A stretch of 64,000 nucleotides of DNA. Origin: Ligula intestinalis. Taxonomy: Eukaryota > Platyhelminthes > Cestoda > Diphyllobothriidea > Diphyllobothriidae. A model generated the notes under the pieces. The model searched no databases. It was not told the origin of the DNA and saw nothing but the letters and a program-made list of their open reading frames with translations. Positions 44,931-54,835 of the stretch are shown here, piece after piece. The stretch spans positions 24,403,128 through 24,467,127 of the forward strand of contig JAYGXS010000009.1 in assembly GCA_036362985.1 (NCBI GenBank), written 5' to 3'. Positions within the stretch are counted from its first letter, which is position 1; every line of letters begins with the position of its first letter. A program made the translations under genes and the position numbers.

Positions 44931-45400
44931 GTGCAAGGGTAATAGGCCGAGCCAACGAAAAGATGGCCAGACTTCTGCTAGAAAAATGGTCCCTAGACTT
45001 GCACAATAAACAGAGCCATGGACCTTCATCCCTCCTACCAAAAGCTCAGCCAAAGGCTAACATCGGCTCAAAACGGAGCAATAGGTCAGGCGGAGAGAAA
45101 TAAGCAGGGCCGACAGCCAGTAGCCACGAGCAAAGAGGGTGGAAACTCTTACAAGTCACAAAAACGACTTGAAATAGCTCACAACGGCGCGATAAATTCA
45201 AACAACCAAGAAAATTGATTGGCGCAATCGACTGACGCATGGGCGAATGGTCGCTCACATCTATCTGACGCACACAGGAAAACAGACACCTTGCTCTGAT
45301 GATGAAAGCGAGAGAGCTTTTGAAACCTCAGCCTGAATATACTTTGGTCTCATAAATCGTATCCTCTTCTTACTCTTCCGGGGATGATGTAAGGAATACT
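44931..45400 (+). pseudogene. Penelope-like nuclease tail and 3' terminus, opposite strand (family C)
   Basis: The plus strand gives ARVIGRANEKMARLLLEKWS, matching ARVLARANDKIARLLLESWS of the minus-strand copy, then MDLHPSYQKLSQRLTSAQ in the next frame (45018-45218). A 3' terminus follows: CTGATGATGAAAGCGAGAGA, GCTTTTGAAACCTCAG (45296-45329) and TCCTCTTCTTACTCTTCC. Its upstream half is missing; the break coincides with the outer end of a family V element at about 44930. So a plus-strand PLE appears to have been interrupted at this point. Confidence 0.65.
45296..45329 (+). ncRNA. Hammerhead-like core in PLE-C terminus
   Basis: CTGATGA, a stem II with AAGC and GCTT, then GAAACCTC. A single G-to-C change breaks the palindromic ACGT of its relatives. 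Confidence 0.5.
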
Positions 45401-45929
45401 GTACTTTTCTTATATTTATCCCCAGCTTTGCTTATTAATCACAACAGCATACAACTGGATTGCATTCTCGTGCTTATAAACAGTCATCAGAAAAACACAA
45501 AAAAAGTTGCTCAAACTGACCATTGAACCTACAGGTTTATGTTACTTTCTACACTATATCGTAGTACCTACAATGAAGAAACTAGCTCATAAGCTGTCAA
45601 CCAAAAATCTGAGAAGCATTTTTGATTTAAAAAATATAACCTAAGTAAAGCCGCAATACGAATTTCCCTATTTTCTAGTCTCTAGGTACTCCCATCGCGC
45701 CAGGGTGCTCCAATTTGAATCAGCCTCTTCCAAACCACCTGCGAAAAATGGCTATTTCACTAGCACACAATCTTCTGATTAATTTTGATTATTTATTGTT
45801 GATATGAAAGCATAAAAACAATATTTTCTGTTCTTTCAAATATTTAGGTACACTGTTTCGTTGAGTAGGACATTTGAGGGAGGCACAAATTGGCTGACAG
45901 ATAACTACCAGCAAGACTTCAAAAGTAAG
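45401..45929. other. Unassigned sequence
   Basis: Nothing recognised. Confidence 0.35.
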
Positions 45930-46780
45930 AGCTGCGAAAATAAACGTTGATTGGCCTGTCGTTTCGGCTTCTGTCGAGAATGTTTAATCGGAGGTAACCT
46001 TAGAATATAGTGATGCATGCAAGATAAGGGTGATTTATGCAGAGATTATGCCGTATTTATATTTCATGCAGACCTCCGGTTATAAATGAGTTGGCGAGAC
46101 GCGCAGAATTTCAGCAGATTAGACGTATGATCCGAGTGATCCTTCGATTGCGCACATATCTCACTAACTTGTGCGCGTATCACCATATTCTACGATTATC
46201 TGTGATGGAGGGTTCTCGACAGAAACCATATGTCGGAAAAATACAATTATTTTCCATTCAACGCATCTTCTACTTGTGGACTGCGTTCCGGAGCTCGCAT
46301 ATTCGTCTTTTTCGACGATAAAGTTCGCTGTCGTTGGAGTTTTTGCTGGGTCAGGCCTTTCCCACGTACCTTGTTCTTCAGCTCAGACAATGCCTTAATA
46401 GCGCATAAGGGAACAGCAATTCATTGCGCTTATTAATTGACTGCGGGCCCGAGAACCATGATTTAAGCAGCTCATGGCTCACGCATTTACATCTTATTTA
46501 CTTCAAAAATATCGTTAACTCCCAATTCATAAACTGCAGCCTACAAGCTCGCGTCTTTCCTCATCACCGGTGCTGCGTGCTTGGCTGTTCGCGTCCGGAA
46601 TAATCTCTCGGTTTATCCAACGTAGTTGCCTAGTCAACAATCGCATCGGATCCGGTAAAGGACTCCAGCGATTTTCTGCTGCGGCAGTGGGTCTTTCAGT
46701 CTCATGACCAGGCGCCTAATGGCAGCTTCTGGCCTGCGTGCTTCTCAAACTCGAAGCGGAATGAGAAGGCTGCTGCCTGC
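45930..46780 (-). mobile_element. Penelope-like element, family B-related copy 3 (decayed)
   Basis: The left end AAATAAACGTTGATTGGCCT followed by GTCGTTTCGGCTTCTG corresponds to 335-356, and TGATGCATGC follows as at 411. The nuclease region at 46440-46740 keeps GGGCCCGAGAACCATGATTT, CTCATGGCTCAC and GGCAGTGGGTCTTTCAGTCT, matching 721-760 and 980-1000. A second, inverted terminus-like stretch (GTTCTCGACAGAAACC) lies at about 46211. Confidence 0.5.
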
Positions 46781-47119
46781 TTCCAATATATTCTTGACGT
46801 CAAGATTTGGTCACTTATCTCGTTTGCGTATGCAAATGATGCGTTAAAACCCATTCGCACTCTGTACCCGTGGAATATACTGTAAATCAGAAAATGTGTC
46901 TTTCTCTTCGCTCTAATGCGTCTCAACTCACAGGTATAGCGCTCTGGCATAGACGTGTTAGTGATTGATCAGGTTGTTGCCATTTAAATTTACGACTTGC
47001 ATAACTTTAGTCGCTTTTCTTCGACCAACTATAATGGTAGCTGCTAATCGTCGTGCACATGCGATCGCGTGAGCGCTATGGACTATAAAAACTGCGTAAT
47101 CTGAGCATTTTTTATATCC
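46781..47119. other. Unassigned sequence
   Basis: Nothing recognised. Confidence 0.3.
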
Positions 47120-47215
47120 ATTCTAGGGATATCTCTGATGTAGGCTTCAACCCAGAATTCAAAAACACAAACAAATAAAGTCCTTGTTGCAGCGATTGCA
47201 TATTCTTCTTACTAA
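47120..47215 (+). repeat. PLE-E terminus fragment
   Basis: ATCTCTGATGTAGGCTTCAA, CCCAGAATTC, AAATAAAGTCCTTGTTGCAG and GATTGCATATTCTTCTT match the terminus at 5040-5125 and the fragment at 26560. The GAAACGTC box is degraded. Confidence 0.5.
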
Positions 47216-47259
47216 ATACTTCCTGGGACTCAACTGTTCGTTTCTATCAGAAAACAACA

Positions 47260-47291
47260 AATATATATATATATATATGTGTGTGTGTGTT
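47260..47291. repeat. AT/GT microsatellite
   Basis: Run of (AT)n followed by (GT)n at the outer edge of an inverted PLE terminus. Confidence 0.9.
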
Positions 47292-47363
47292 TGAGTGCAT
47301 AGTCTCCCAAAGAAGTGGAAAAAGAAGAAGGGGCGGGTTCGTGGACCAAGTTGTATTTGAACT

Positions 47364-47397
47364 GACGTTTCAAAAGCTCACGCGCTTCCATCGTCAG
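47364..47397 (-). ncRNA. Hammerhead-like core, left arm of PLE-C pair
   Basis: On the minus strand: ACT, CTGACGA, T, stem II GGAAGC-GCGTGA-GCTTTT (six pairs, two of them G-T), GAAACGTC, AGT. ACT and AGT give a 3-bp stem I. Stem III is the palindrome ACGT, so a dimer would be needed. Confidence 0.6.
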
Positions 47398-47949
47398 AGT
47401 ATCGTGCTTACTCTTCCGCGGGCCTTGAGCGAAATCGACTTGCAACCGATCTTGTGAAGTAACCATGTTCCCTCCACGTGTGTTCGCCGCTGGTTGGCTC
47501 TGACGTGTTTGCTGCTGACTAATGGCGGGTCCGTGTCTCCTTTCTGCCCTGCGCCGCTATCGTGGTTGCCGCGGCGCCGTCCGCCTCTCCGCCATATGTT
47601 CGATTGATCAGCCGTTGGTTTTTGCCGGCAGCCCTACCGGCTTCACGTTCAGGTGTGTGAGAAAGCACGCCGTACTGATCGGATAAATCGTTGTCACCGC
47701 CGCTCCCGCCTTCCTCCCCCGTGGGTGTTAGCTGTTGGCCCTGCGTGGCTTGGCCGTCGGCTCTCCTCTCGTCAGGCCGTGGATTGATCTGCCGTTGGTG
47801 TTCGCTTGCGGAGCTGTCAGCTTTACGGGCGGCAGCAAATACGTCGGAGCCAACCAGCGGCGAACGCACGTGGAGAGAACACGGTTGCTTCACAAGATCG
47901 GTGGCAAGGTGATTTCACTCAAGGCCCGCGGAAGAGTAAGCACTATACT

Positions 47950-47983
47950 CTGCCGATGGAAGCGCGTTAGCTTTTGAAACGTC
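47950..47983 (+). ncRNA. Hammerhead-like core, right arm of PLE-C pair
   Basis: CTGCCGA (one change from CTGANGA, at the invariant A), the same stem II with GGAAGC and GCTTTT, GAAACGTC, then AGT. The changed A predicts loss of activity. Confidence 0.5.
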
Positions 47984-48341
47984 AGTCCAAATACAATTTG
48001 GTCCACGAACCAACACACTCCTCTTCTTCCTCTCCTTTGGGAGACGATGCACTCGATAACAGATCTGGACCCCGAATCTTTAGGCATATCAATATATATG
48101 TGTGTGCATATTTTATAAACGCTATGTTTGAATTTATATTGGCATTGAAAACCAATCAGAAAAGTTTGTGCTTTTTAAGAAGCCATTGCTTACATTATTT
48201 ATTTTCAGAGGCAAATGGATTGAAATTTAGTCTAAACTAGCGCGGAAGCCCGGCTTCGCCTTGGGCTTGCTTATATGTTGTTGTCCCTTACGTAGGTAAA
48301 CCGGATACGAGAACCTCTTAAAATAATTATTTTCAGTTCAG

Positions 48342-50038
48342 TTATATTAGGAAAATATAGTTAAATACCTCTGAATTCCCTCTTTGTACATAGCTGTGAT
48401 TCAGAACATGTGGCGTTGCCAGTAATGGAACAACGTTAAAGGGGGCAGAACCTTTGTTGATATACTTGCAGACGTACTTGATGGACTTCGCAGCGTTGCA
48501 ACATTTAACATTGACGTGGACTTTGAATACTTTTGACTGTAGAGGACAATACGGCACAATCAAACGGTTATCAATTACCACCTCACCGGTTCGCCTTTCA
48601 TTGATAAATGCCTTGAGTACACCAATCTCAGGTTGTCGCCTTCTGTAGAGAGGGTAACCATCGCCATCAGTCTGAGTTGCACCTAGGAATTGCTTGAAAT
48701 ATATCCTGGTGCATTTACCATCCTTCATGCAAGGACTGTTGGGATTTATCTGACCACATGGATCATGCAACATTTGAGTTTTGATCGTTTAAATCAGAGC
48801 AGGGTCATCGGACCAGTAAGGCAACTCTGCGCATATGAATTTGTCGACATCAGAAGAGTGCAGTTTTTCCTTAAGCCAGACCAAAATGTGAGCGTGGGGC
48901 AGTCCTCTTTTGCCACTCTACAGTGTACGAATGACGCTAAACGTCACCGAAAATTTTGAATTTTGTGTTGTTTTCATCATGGCTTTCAACCGTAGCTGGA
49001 ATATTCGCGCGGACAAATCATGGCTATCCTTTGGCGGACTTGAAACTGTTAACGTAGCTGTTGCGTAGGTGTAGCATGTCTTGAAGGGACAATATTATGT
49101 GATGCCTCATGTTTGGGTACACTCAGGATTAGCTTTAAGCCTGCAGGTTGCTGTCTTCTACGAATTTTACCTGTAGAAATTTCGGCTCGCCATCAGGAGG
49201 AGGTATTAACGATCCAATCCGGTCGCAAACTTGACCTTCCACCTTAAAGGTTGGCATAAATTCAACCTTATGAACAAGTTTGGCACCAAAAGAGGACATT
49301 TTAAATGCCTTGTTGTGCTTTCTAATGTTTGAGAGAAAGGTTTTCGAGTCATCGTTATCACCAGCAAGCAATGCTTGTAGTATTTCTAGTGGATGAGGGA
49401 AGTTATGCAGGAGAACTTTGCCGTCGGAACAGCAAATGCCGTTTTTTTCATGAGTTCATTTTTTCGTCGGACAATGCCCGCAAACTTCCACCACCTTCCT
49501 AATGGAAACATTGGCATCTCCCGCATAACAAAGACTTCGGTTGTAATTGAGTGAGGCTTTGTTCCATACTTGAGCATTTATGGAAGAAATTCACTGGCCA
49601 GGATCGAAAAACCAGAAAGTGAAGTGGTTGCGAACTTGAGTTTTCAGCATCGGTGGGCAGTTGATCCACTCTGTGTGATGCTTGCATAGCCAGACGTGCA
49701 CTTCTATGTCTAGGTAATTTGTTTTGCCGACGTTACGACTCTCTTATCCTACCTAGCTCTCTTCTTTGCAGAGCATGGACTTCACTTTTTTGAGGGTGAT
49801 TAGTTTGATGGCGAATCGCGTCTTCATGCCTTCGTTGGAGCATTTGCTCTTCAGTTTCTTGGGATTGATTAGTTTGATTGCGAATCATATCTTTGTACCT
49901 TCTTTGCAGCATTTGATGTTGGATGTCTTTGGAGTGTCGATATCGCTGACGCATAGCATTAGTCTCCAGGCGAAGCCATCTTTCTGCTTTTGTTTCTTGC
50001 GAACGTCTATTAACATTGGCAAATCTCTTCTGTTTCAT
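48342..50038 (-). pseudogene. Helitron Rep protein (HUH endonuclease), broken, no helicase
   Basis: Rolling-circle replication initiator that nicks and joins DNA. On the minus strand: a basic N-terminus, MKQKRFANVNRRSQETKAER at 50038, with three ~26-residue repeats rich in QMLQRR; a CCxDGKV-like segment; FLSNIRKHNKAFKMSSFGAK and GQVCDRIGSLIPPPDGEPKF (49371-49135); LQDMLHLRNSYVNSF; then KRGLPHAHILVWL, the HUH motif (48886-48906). After a stop come MLHDPCGQINPNSPCMKDGK, GYPLYRRR and IKYVCKYINKG (48460-48480), with two tyrosines as in Y2 Rep proteins. At least four frameshifts or stops. Truncated before the helicase motifs. Confidence 0.9.
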
Positions 50039-50500
50039 CGTCTGAACTTTTGTTGTGGCGGCTGCTCTAATTCCTTTTCTAGCTAATGAGGTAGAACCTA
50101 CAAATAGGTTATTATTCTGAACAAAATAACCTTGGGTAAAAAAAGTAAGTTCACAACGTTACCTTCAGTCACCGGCCCATCGTCGTTTGTCGGGTTGTTT
50201 GTGTTCAGAACATTTGTAACGGCATCATTGTTGTCCATTATGAGAGTTTGTGAACGTCTATTAACATTGGCAAATCTCTTCTGTTTCATCGTCTTCTGTT
50301 GTGGCGGTTGCTCTAATTACTTTTCTAGCTGATGAGTTAGAACCTACAAATAGGTTATTATTCTGAACAAAATAACATTGGGTATAAAAGAAATAAGTTC
50401 ACAAGGTTACCTTCAGTCACCGGCCCATCGTCGTTTGTCGGGCTGTTTGTGTTCAGAACATTTGTAACGGCATCACTGCTGTCCATAATGAGAGTTTGTA
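50001..50500 (-). repeat. 250-bp tandem duplication at Helitron 5' end
   Basis: 50001-50251 and 50252-50500 are direct repeats, about 90% identical, each starting GAACGTCTATTAACATTGGC on the plus strand and containing the start of the Rep protein (MKQKRFANVNRRS occurs twice on the minus strand). The differences are mainly small indels and point changes. Confidence 0.85.
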
Positions 50501-50600
50501 AAGGTTAGAATGAAAGTGTGGGGATTTATGTGGTAGGTCATTCAATCTAATCTAAGAGCTAGCCCGTGACAACATATGCGTAAGCAAAAGGGGGGCGGGT

Positions 50601-51165
50601 CCAAATGTTAGTAGTTCAAGGGGTTTAGGTCAGTGAGTATGAAACCCTTTCTCCACCCCCACCCACCCCCGTGGCGTATTCACATCCGCCAGTCACGTCA
50701 GATGTCAATCGCGAGTCTGAAACAGCTGCCTGCCACCAACGACAAACACGGACACAATGACTCCAGCACACCCTGTGACACCCTGTGTGATCGATGAACA
50801 GACTGGCGCGCGAAAGGCACGCAAAAGGCGGGCGGCGCGCGTGACGTATATTCGGACAGGAGCACATGCCCTGTTTGCGCGCGTGTGTGTGTGCCCACAC
50901 TCCGTAATCGACTTAAAAACAGATGCCATCCACCAATGATAATGGATGTTTACACAGATGGAGGCAAGACTTTTATTAAAAATACAGATGGGACTTTCTG
51001 ACGTAACTGACCTTTCTTGAAATAAGGTTTTATTATGATCAAGCTAATGAAACCGAACTTCTGGAATGCTTTTTCGAGTAAAAAATACGGGGTGATACGA
51101 AATTGTTTGAACCTCATTAAACTCGTTTCAATTTTTAAAGTAACACGCATTTCAAGATGTACTTT
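50601..51165. other. Unassigned; CpG-rich patch at 50640-50900
   Basis: The segment 50690-50900 is GC-rich with many CG dinucleotides (CGAAAGGCACGC, GGCGGGCGGCGCGCGTGACG). It could be a promoter-type region or part of a transposon terminus. No frame codes for anything I recognise. Confidence 0.3.
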
Positions 51166-51169
51166 ACAG

Positions 51170-52110
51170 GAACATTTTCTGTGACCTTTGGGACAGCTTT
51201 TAACCTGCCTGACATCGAATGAGATGCTGGACGGTCTCTAGGGGGAGTTTCCTCAGCCACATTTCCAAGAAATGACTATACATTTCAATTGGATTCAATT
51301 CAGGATCACTTGCTAGTCTTTCCTCTCCAAATGTGGAGTCTTCTCTAACTCTTAACTCTGAGCCTTCAGAGCTATATCAACTTGTGGCCCAGTCCTGCGT
51401 AAAGTTTAGCATTGACATATCTTGAGCAAGTCTGTTTCCTAATTCTGACTTGCTCACAGGATTTTGTTAATCTTTTTAACAGATTTTGCTAGAGGATCTC
51501 CTCTCTATACTATTCACCATTCACTCGCTGACCTTGCTGTATAGGGTGAAGATCAGAGAGCACTCCAAAGAACATTGCTACCCATTTCATGACTGCAGGA
51601 CTAAAGTGTGGAACTTCAACATTCTCAACCCTGTTTCGACTCGCAGCCCGAAAACGTCATCTGCGTGTTTGGCAGATGGAACAGTTCATACGGTGATTCA
51701 TCGGAGAAGACGACTTGTTTGCAGTCACCTGCTGTCCATCTCCTGGCCATCTAACCAAAGTCAATCCTATCTTTGATCTGTGTTTCTATTACTTTATGAA
51801 TTCTTGTTGGGTGATAAATAGTATCATCCAAACTTTACTGCAAATAGCAGTGCAATCTTGACGTAGAACCCTTTAGGCCTTTATCATTCAGCTGATATGT
51901 GAGTTATGGTGTGCTTTGCCTTGGTTTACCAATAAATTTTGCGCAAGGCATATTTTTATCTCTCTGCTTTTTGAGGGCACCTGCCATTTGTACTGTACCC
52001 ACGAATACCTGACCATCCTGTTAGGTATATCCACGGCTTTAGCATCTTCCACCTGCTTTACACAGACCTACGTCGTACCTAAATTTTGAGATCTGTCCTC
52101 TTAGCTTCGC
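51170..52110 (-). pseudogene. Tc1-type transposase relic
   Basis: DDE transposase of a Tc1 element, heavily decayed. In changing frames on the minus strand: FIGKPRQSTP (for the GRPRKTT hook), DCKQVVFSDESPYELFHLP (first catalytic D in FSDES, 51694-51709), AVMKWVAMFFGVLSDLHPIQ (VMVWGxxxxxGxxxL region), then DPELNPIEMYSHFLEMWLRK (51250-51304; E of LNPIE is the third catalytic residue, with D to E before LNP) and a VQHLIRC tail. The QDNAPxH segment with the second catalytic D is lost. Terminal inverted repeats were not found. Confidence 0.7.
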
Positions 52111-52815
52111 ACCATCAGTAGCGCGGACACGGTTTTCATGGATTTACAGTTTTCTATTAGATCTGTACTGCTGAAATGTATAGTAATTACTGTGCGTAAA
52201 ATTTGTTTACTTATAAAGCAGCAACCGCTAAGGTTTCGTACTACAAAAGTGCTGTTGCTGCATATTTAGGCATAAAAATATCATTGAACTTTTAAAAGGT
52301 GCGAATAATTTTAGGGTACCTCATATTGCATAAGTAGATATGTAATGTGAATTATCATACGACCTTATGGCCCAAATTTTCTTAATGTAAGCCTACCGGC
52401 TTTTAAGCAAGACCTCTGTAAAAAAAACTGCATATAAAGCCGGCAAAAACCACTGCATAAGCAATGTCCTTGTAAATAATTTGCATCCGAAGATTACATT
52501 CACAGCGGAAATTGAGCAGTATACCTAGCTATCCTCATGGTTAGGAAGTGGGATTCAGTTGGGTGCTCCGTTTGCCACAAAAATACCAGGAAAGGGAAAA
52601 AAAGTAGTATTTGCAATTTTCGTAACAATAAAGTGCAAAGGAAATCTAGTTCAAAGAGCGAGGAATAAAAACTCGAGTGAGACACTGCATGCAAAAATTA
52701 GCAGTCTCACTTACCTGCTGTACGTTTCAGTCAAAAGCACAGCAACTATCTTCGATCAGGATTGCCGGAACATTCATCTTTGAAACAGCCCAGAGGCAAG
52801 ACTTTTTATTTATGT
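52111..52815. other. Unassigned sequence
   Basis: Nothing recognised. Confidence 0.35.
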
Positions 52816-52819
52816 AGCA

Positions 52820-53110
52820 TGAATGACGTTTAATTTTTTTTGAAAACCTGTCCTCATACAGGCATTTTATACGAGACCTAATAGCTGTCGTCCATCGGAA
52901 ATTCCGAGTCAGGCAGGCAGAGTGGATGGAAGACTATCGACTAGCCCTGTAAGGATTGTCAAAAACTCAGTGGCCCGGTTTGGATTCGAATCCACGCAAA
53001 CTAGGAGAAGACCAGATGGGAAGACCTTTCCAAAAGAGTACACGGGATCGACTGAAATCTCCATGAACTGCCAACGGTTGATGGTTTGGATTTTGGTCAA
53101 ATTCTGAGAA
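52820..53110 (-). repeat. tRNA-related dispersed repeat, copy 1
   Basis: Matches 55610-55830 over ~190 bp: GACTAGCCCTGTAAGGATTG/GACAAGCCCTGTGATGATTG, CACGCAAACTAGGAGAA, CCTTTCCAAAAGAG, AATCTCCATGAACTGCCAA and GGTTGATGGTTTGGATTTT. GTGGATTCGAATCCA (minus strand) resembles a box B, so the family is probably a tRNA-derived SINE read on the minus strand. Confidence 0.55.
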
Positions 53111-54060
53111 TGGCTACTCCGGCGCTTGACAACGGAAGCCATCAAAAGCAATCGATCACTTAATATTTTTAAAAGTACCTTCGCTTACTCGTGGCTTACC
53201 TTAAACGTACAGCTGTGCCTGTATGATACTTAGAGCACCATGGTGAGCTGGTGACATCGACCAACACGAAACGGAGTGCTGAAAATACAACCGTCTCAAA
53301 ATACGCCCTGTAGGTCAACGAAAAATGACCTAACCAAAGCAAAATCAATCAAACCTAGCCCAAAGACGAATTCTTTAAGAAGAAGACGGTAAATAGTTTT
53401 TGCAGGTAAGGAGAGAGAGAGCGCCGAAATAACCAATTCTGCAAAAAAACCAGGACTGCTTCAACGATAACAAATTACGGTGACGGATAGTCGAGAAGAG
53501 CACGGCAACGGTTAATGGTCAGGATTGACGGAATAGTCAGCTCTAAAATACCCCGTTATGAGACTCTTATCCTTTTAGAGATTATAAAATTCCAAGCCCA
53601 ATGAAGCGACGGTTGCGCTGCTTCATACATAGGACTACTGTGCAGTTGAACTTTTGCTCCTCTGTTCTACTATAAGTCTTCCAATTCGCCAGAAAATGCG
53701 TACCTTTTCATTGTACCACAATCCAAATTGCGTTTATGAATTTATTTGCTCTTTCTGAGGCGAGTACACAGAGCCAACCCAAAGACAATTGGCAGTCAGG
53801 GTAGTTGAGCCTTTGCAAACTAGAAAACGTAATGCTATGGTTTTCAATTAAGGAGCATTGGCTAGACGGTGGTCACTCAGTCGAACACAAACATCCTTCT
53901 CAGTACTTGTTTGGTCACGAACATCTCAGACTCTATGCTACCTGGAAGAAGCTTATATTTTTAAAGCATTTTACCTAAAGACTCCAGGAAAGCCTGTTCT
54001 AGCTTATTTGCCATCGTCACCTGGGGATACTCTACTCCAGTGTAGCAGGAGAAATTGATA
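53111..54060. other. Unassigned sequence
   Basis: A short tract of GA repeats lies near 53410. Nothing else is supported. Confidence 0.35.
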
Positions 54061-54064
54061 CCAT

Positions 54065-54135
54065 ACTCGAATTTTCAACCCGCGTCTCTCCGGCGAGAGG
54101 CAAATGACCTAACCATTGAGTTTACGGGCCCGACG
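54065..54135 (-). repeat. tRNA-derived SINE head
   Basis: On the minus strand: CTCAATGGTTAGGTCATTTG (box A), CTCTCGCCGGAGAG (anticodon-arm-like), GCGGGTTGAAAATTCGAG (box B with a 2-base insertion). There is no complete acceptor stem. Confidence 0.45.
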
Positions 54136-54419
54136 TCTTTTCCGTTGTTATTGAAGCTTATATACGTAGGAGAGAGCGCAAGCAGCTATACCATGTGGTG
54201 AATCTTCCATAGCTTTATTTCTCTCGTGCCATGATCTAATAACCTACTTTAAAGACAAAAATATGCTTCCGTTTGTTACACTTGTAGTAAACGACCATCT
54301 CTTTAAATTTCTTCATCAAGAAAGGGCTGCTTTTGCTTAGCTTCTAGGACAAAAAGGCTGAGTGGACGCACTACCCCATCGGTAGGTGTTCATTCGTGTA
54401 GGTAAATATGTCCGATCAG

Positions 54420-54500
54420 AACTGGCTAGATGGTGAGGTCGTGGCTCGTAGAACATAGCTTTGAAATTCTAATCATTTGGTTCGAGCTTCAGGTAATGTA
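54420..54500 (+). repeat. tRNA-like SINE head
   Basis: GGCTAGATGGTGAGGTCGTGG (box A-like) and GGTTCGAGCTTC (box B-like) about 50 bases apart, followed at 54521 by CTGATGTTGGCAAATAAACC and AGAAA, the degraded stem II/GAAA part of a family S hammerhead. Confidence 0.4.
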
Positions 54501-54649
54501 CCACATAGCAATGGTATAGGGATGGCTGATGTTGGCAAATAAACCAGAAAAATGTATTTGCGTCTGCCCTATTTTGTCACTGGCTTTTTTCTATCGCAAT
54601 CTATGCGTCATAAGTCACCATAAGCCAGTCATACAACACCTAAATTGGC

Positions 54650-54835
54650 GTCGTAACCGAGGCTCAAGAGTTAGACAGGTAGGCTTATTATCAAAGGGTC
54701 ACAGGTTCTAGCCTTGTTGGAGCAGCACATCGGCTTGGGTATGATTAACTGATAACGGTTAATTTGTCAATAACGACCATTCTAGTCTCCCTGTTCTTTG
54801 TCGGTAATGCCCTTCTACGCCTAAGGCCTGAATAG
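54650..54835 (+). repeat. SINE-like family S copy: tRNA-like head plus hammerhead remnant
   Basis: GGCTCAAGAGTTAGACAGG (box A-like) and GGGTCACAGGTTCTAGCC (box B-like) precede GATTAACTGATAACGG and, 24 bases on, CGACCATTCTAGTCTCCC, which is the stem III/stem I end of the family. The tail TCTTTGTCGGTAATGCCCTT matches the copy at 63.34 kb. The core is degraded but the order head-hammerhead-tail is the same as at 10205-10375. Confidence 0.45.

Larger units (their letters stand above)
47275..48110. mobile_element. Inverted PLE-C terminus pair with GC-rich centre
   Basis: About 47290-47515 and 47826-48050 are inverted copies, near 88% identical by eye. Shared blocks are AGCCAACCAGCGGCGAAC, CACAAGATCGGT, TCAAGGCCCGCGGAAGAGTA and a CT-rich outer segment. 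The ~310-bp centre is GC-rich and codes on the minus strand for a hydrophilic stretch (within 47519-47893) with two imperfect repeats, QRQINPRPDERRADGQATQ and QRLINRTYGGEADGAAATT. I read it as the tail of the PLE-C protein. RT and nuclease are absent. Confidence 0.7.
48237..50600 (-). mobile_element. Helitron, internally deleted (Rep kept, helicase lost)
   Basis: Minus-strand Helitron. The 3' end is classical: on the minus strand a hairpin (AAGCCC, AA, GGC-GAA-GCC, GGGCTT), five bases, then CTAG at 48237-48240 followed by T. Coding DNA gives the N-terminal and Rep regions, but the protein ends at 48342, only ~100 bp before the terminus, so the whole SF1 helicase is missing. The 5' boundary is uncertain, near 50565-50600, where GACAACATATGCGTAAGC is an inverted match to GACAACAACATATAAGC near the 3' end. 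The 5' part carries a 250-bp tandem duplication. Confidence 0.8.

Noticed and set aside
47519..47893. Independent 124-codon gene on the minus strand
   Set aside because: It spans the centre and part of one arm of the inverted PLE-C pair, is low-complexity and GC-driven, and fits better as the element's protein tail.
50700..50930. CpG island promoter of a host gene
   Set aside because: CG-rich, but no downstream first exon or splice site could be identified, so only noted as composition.
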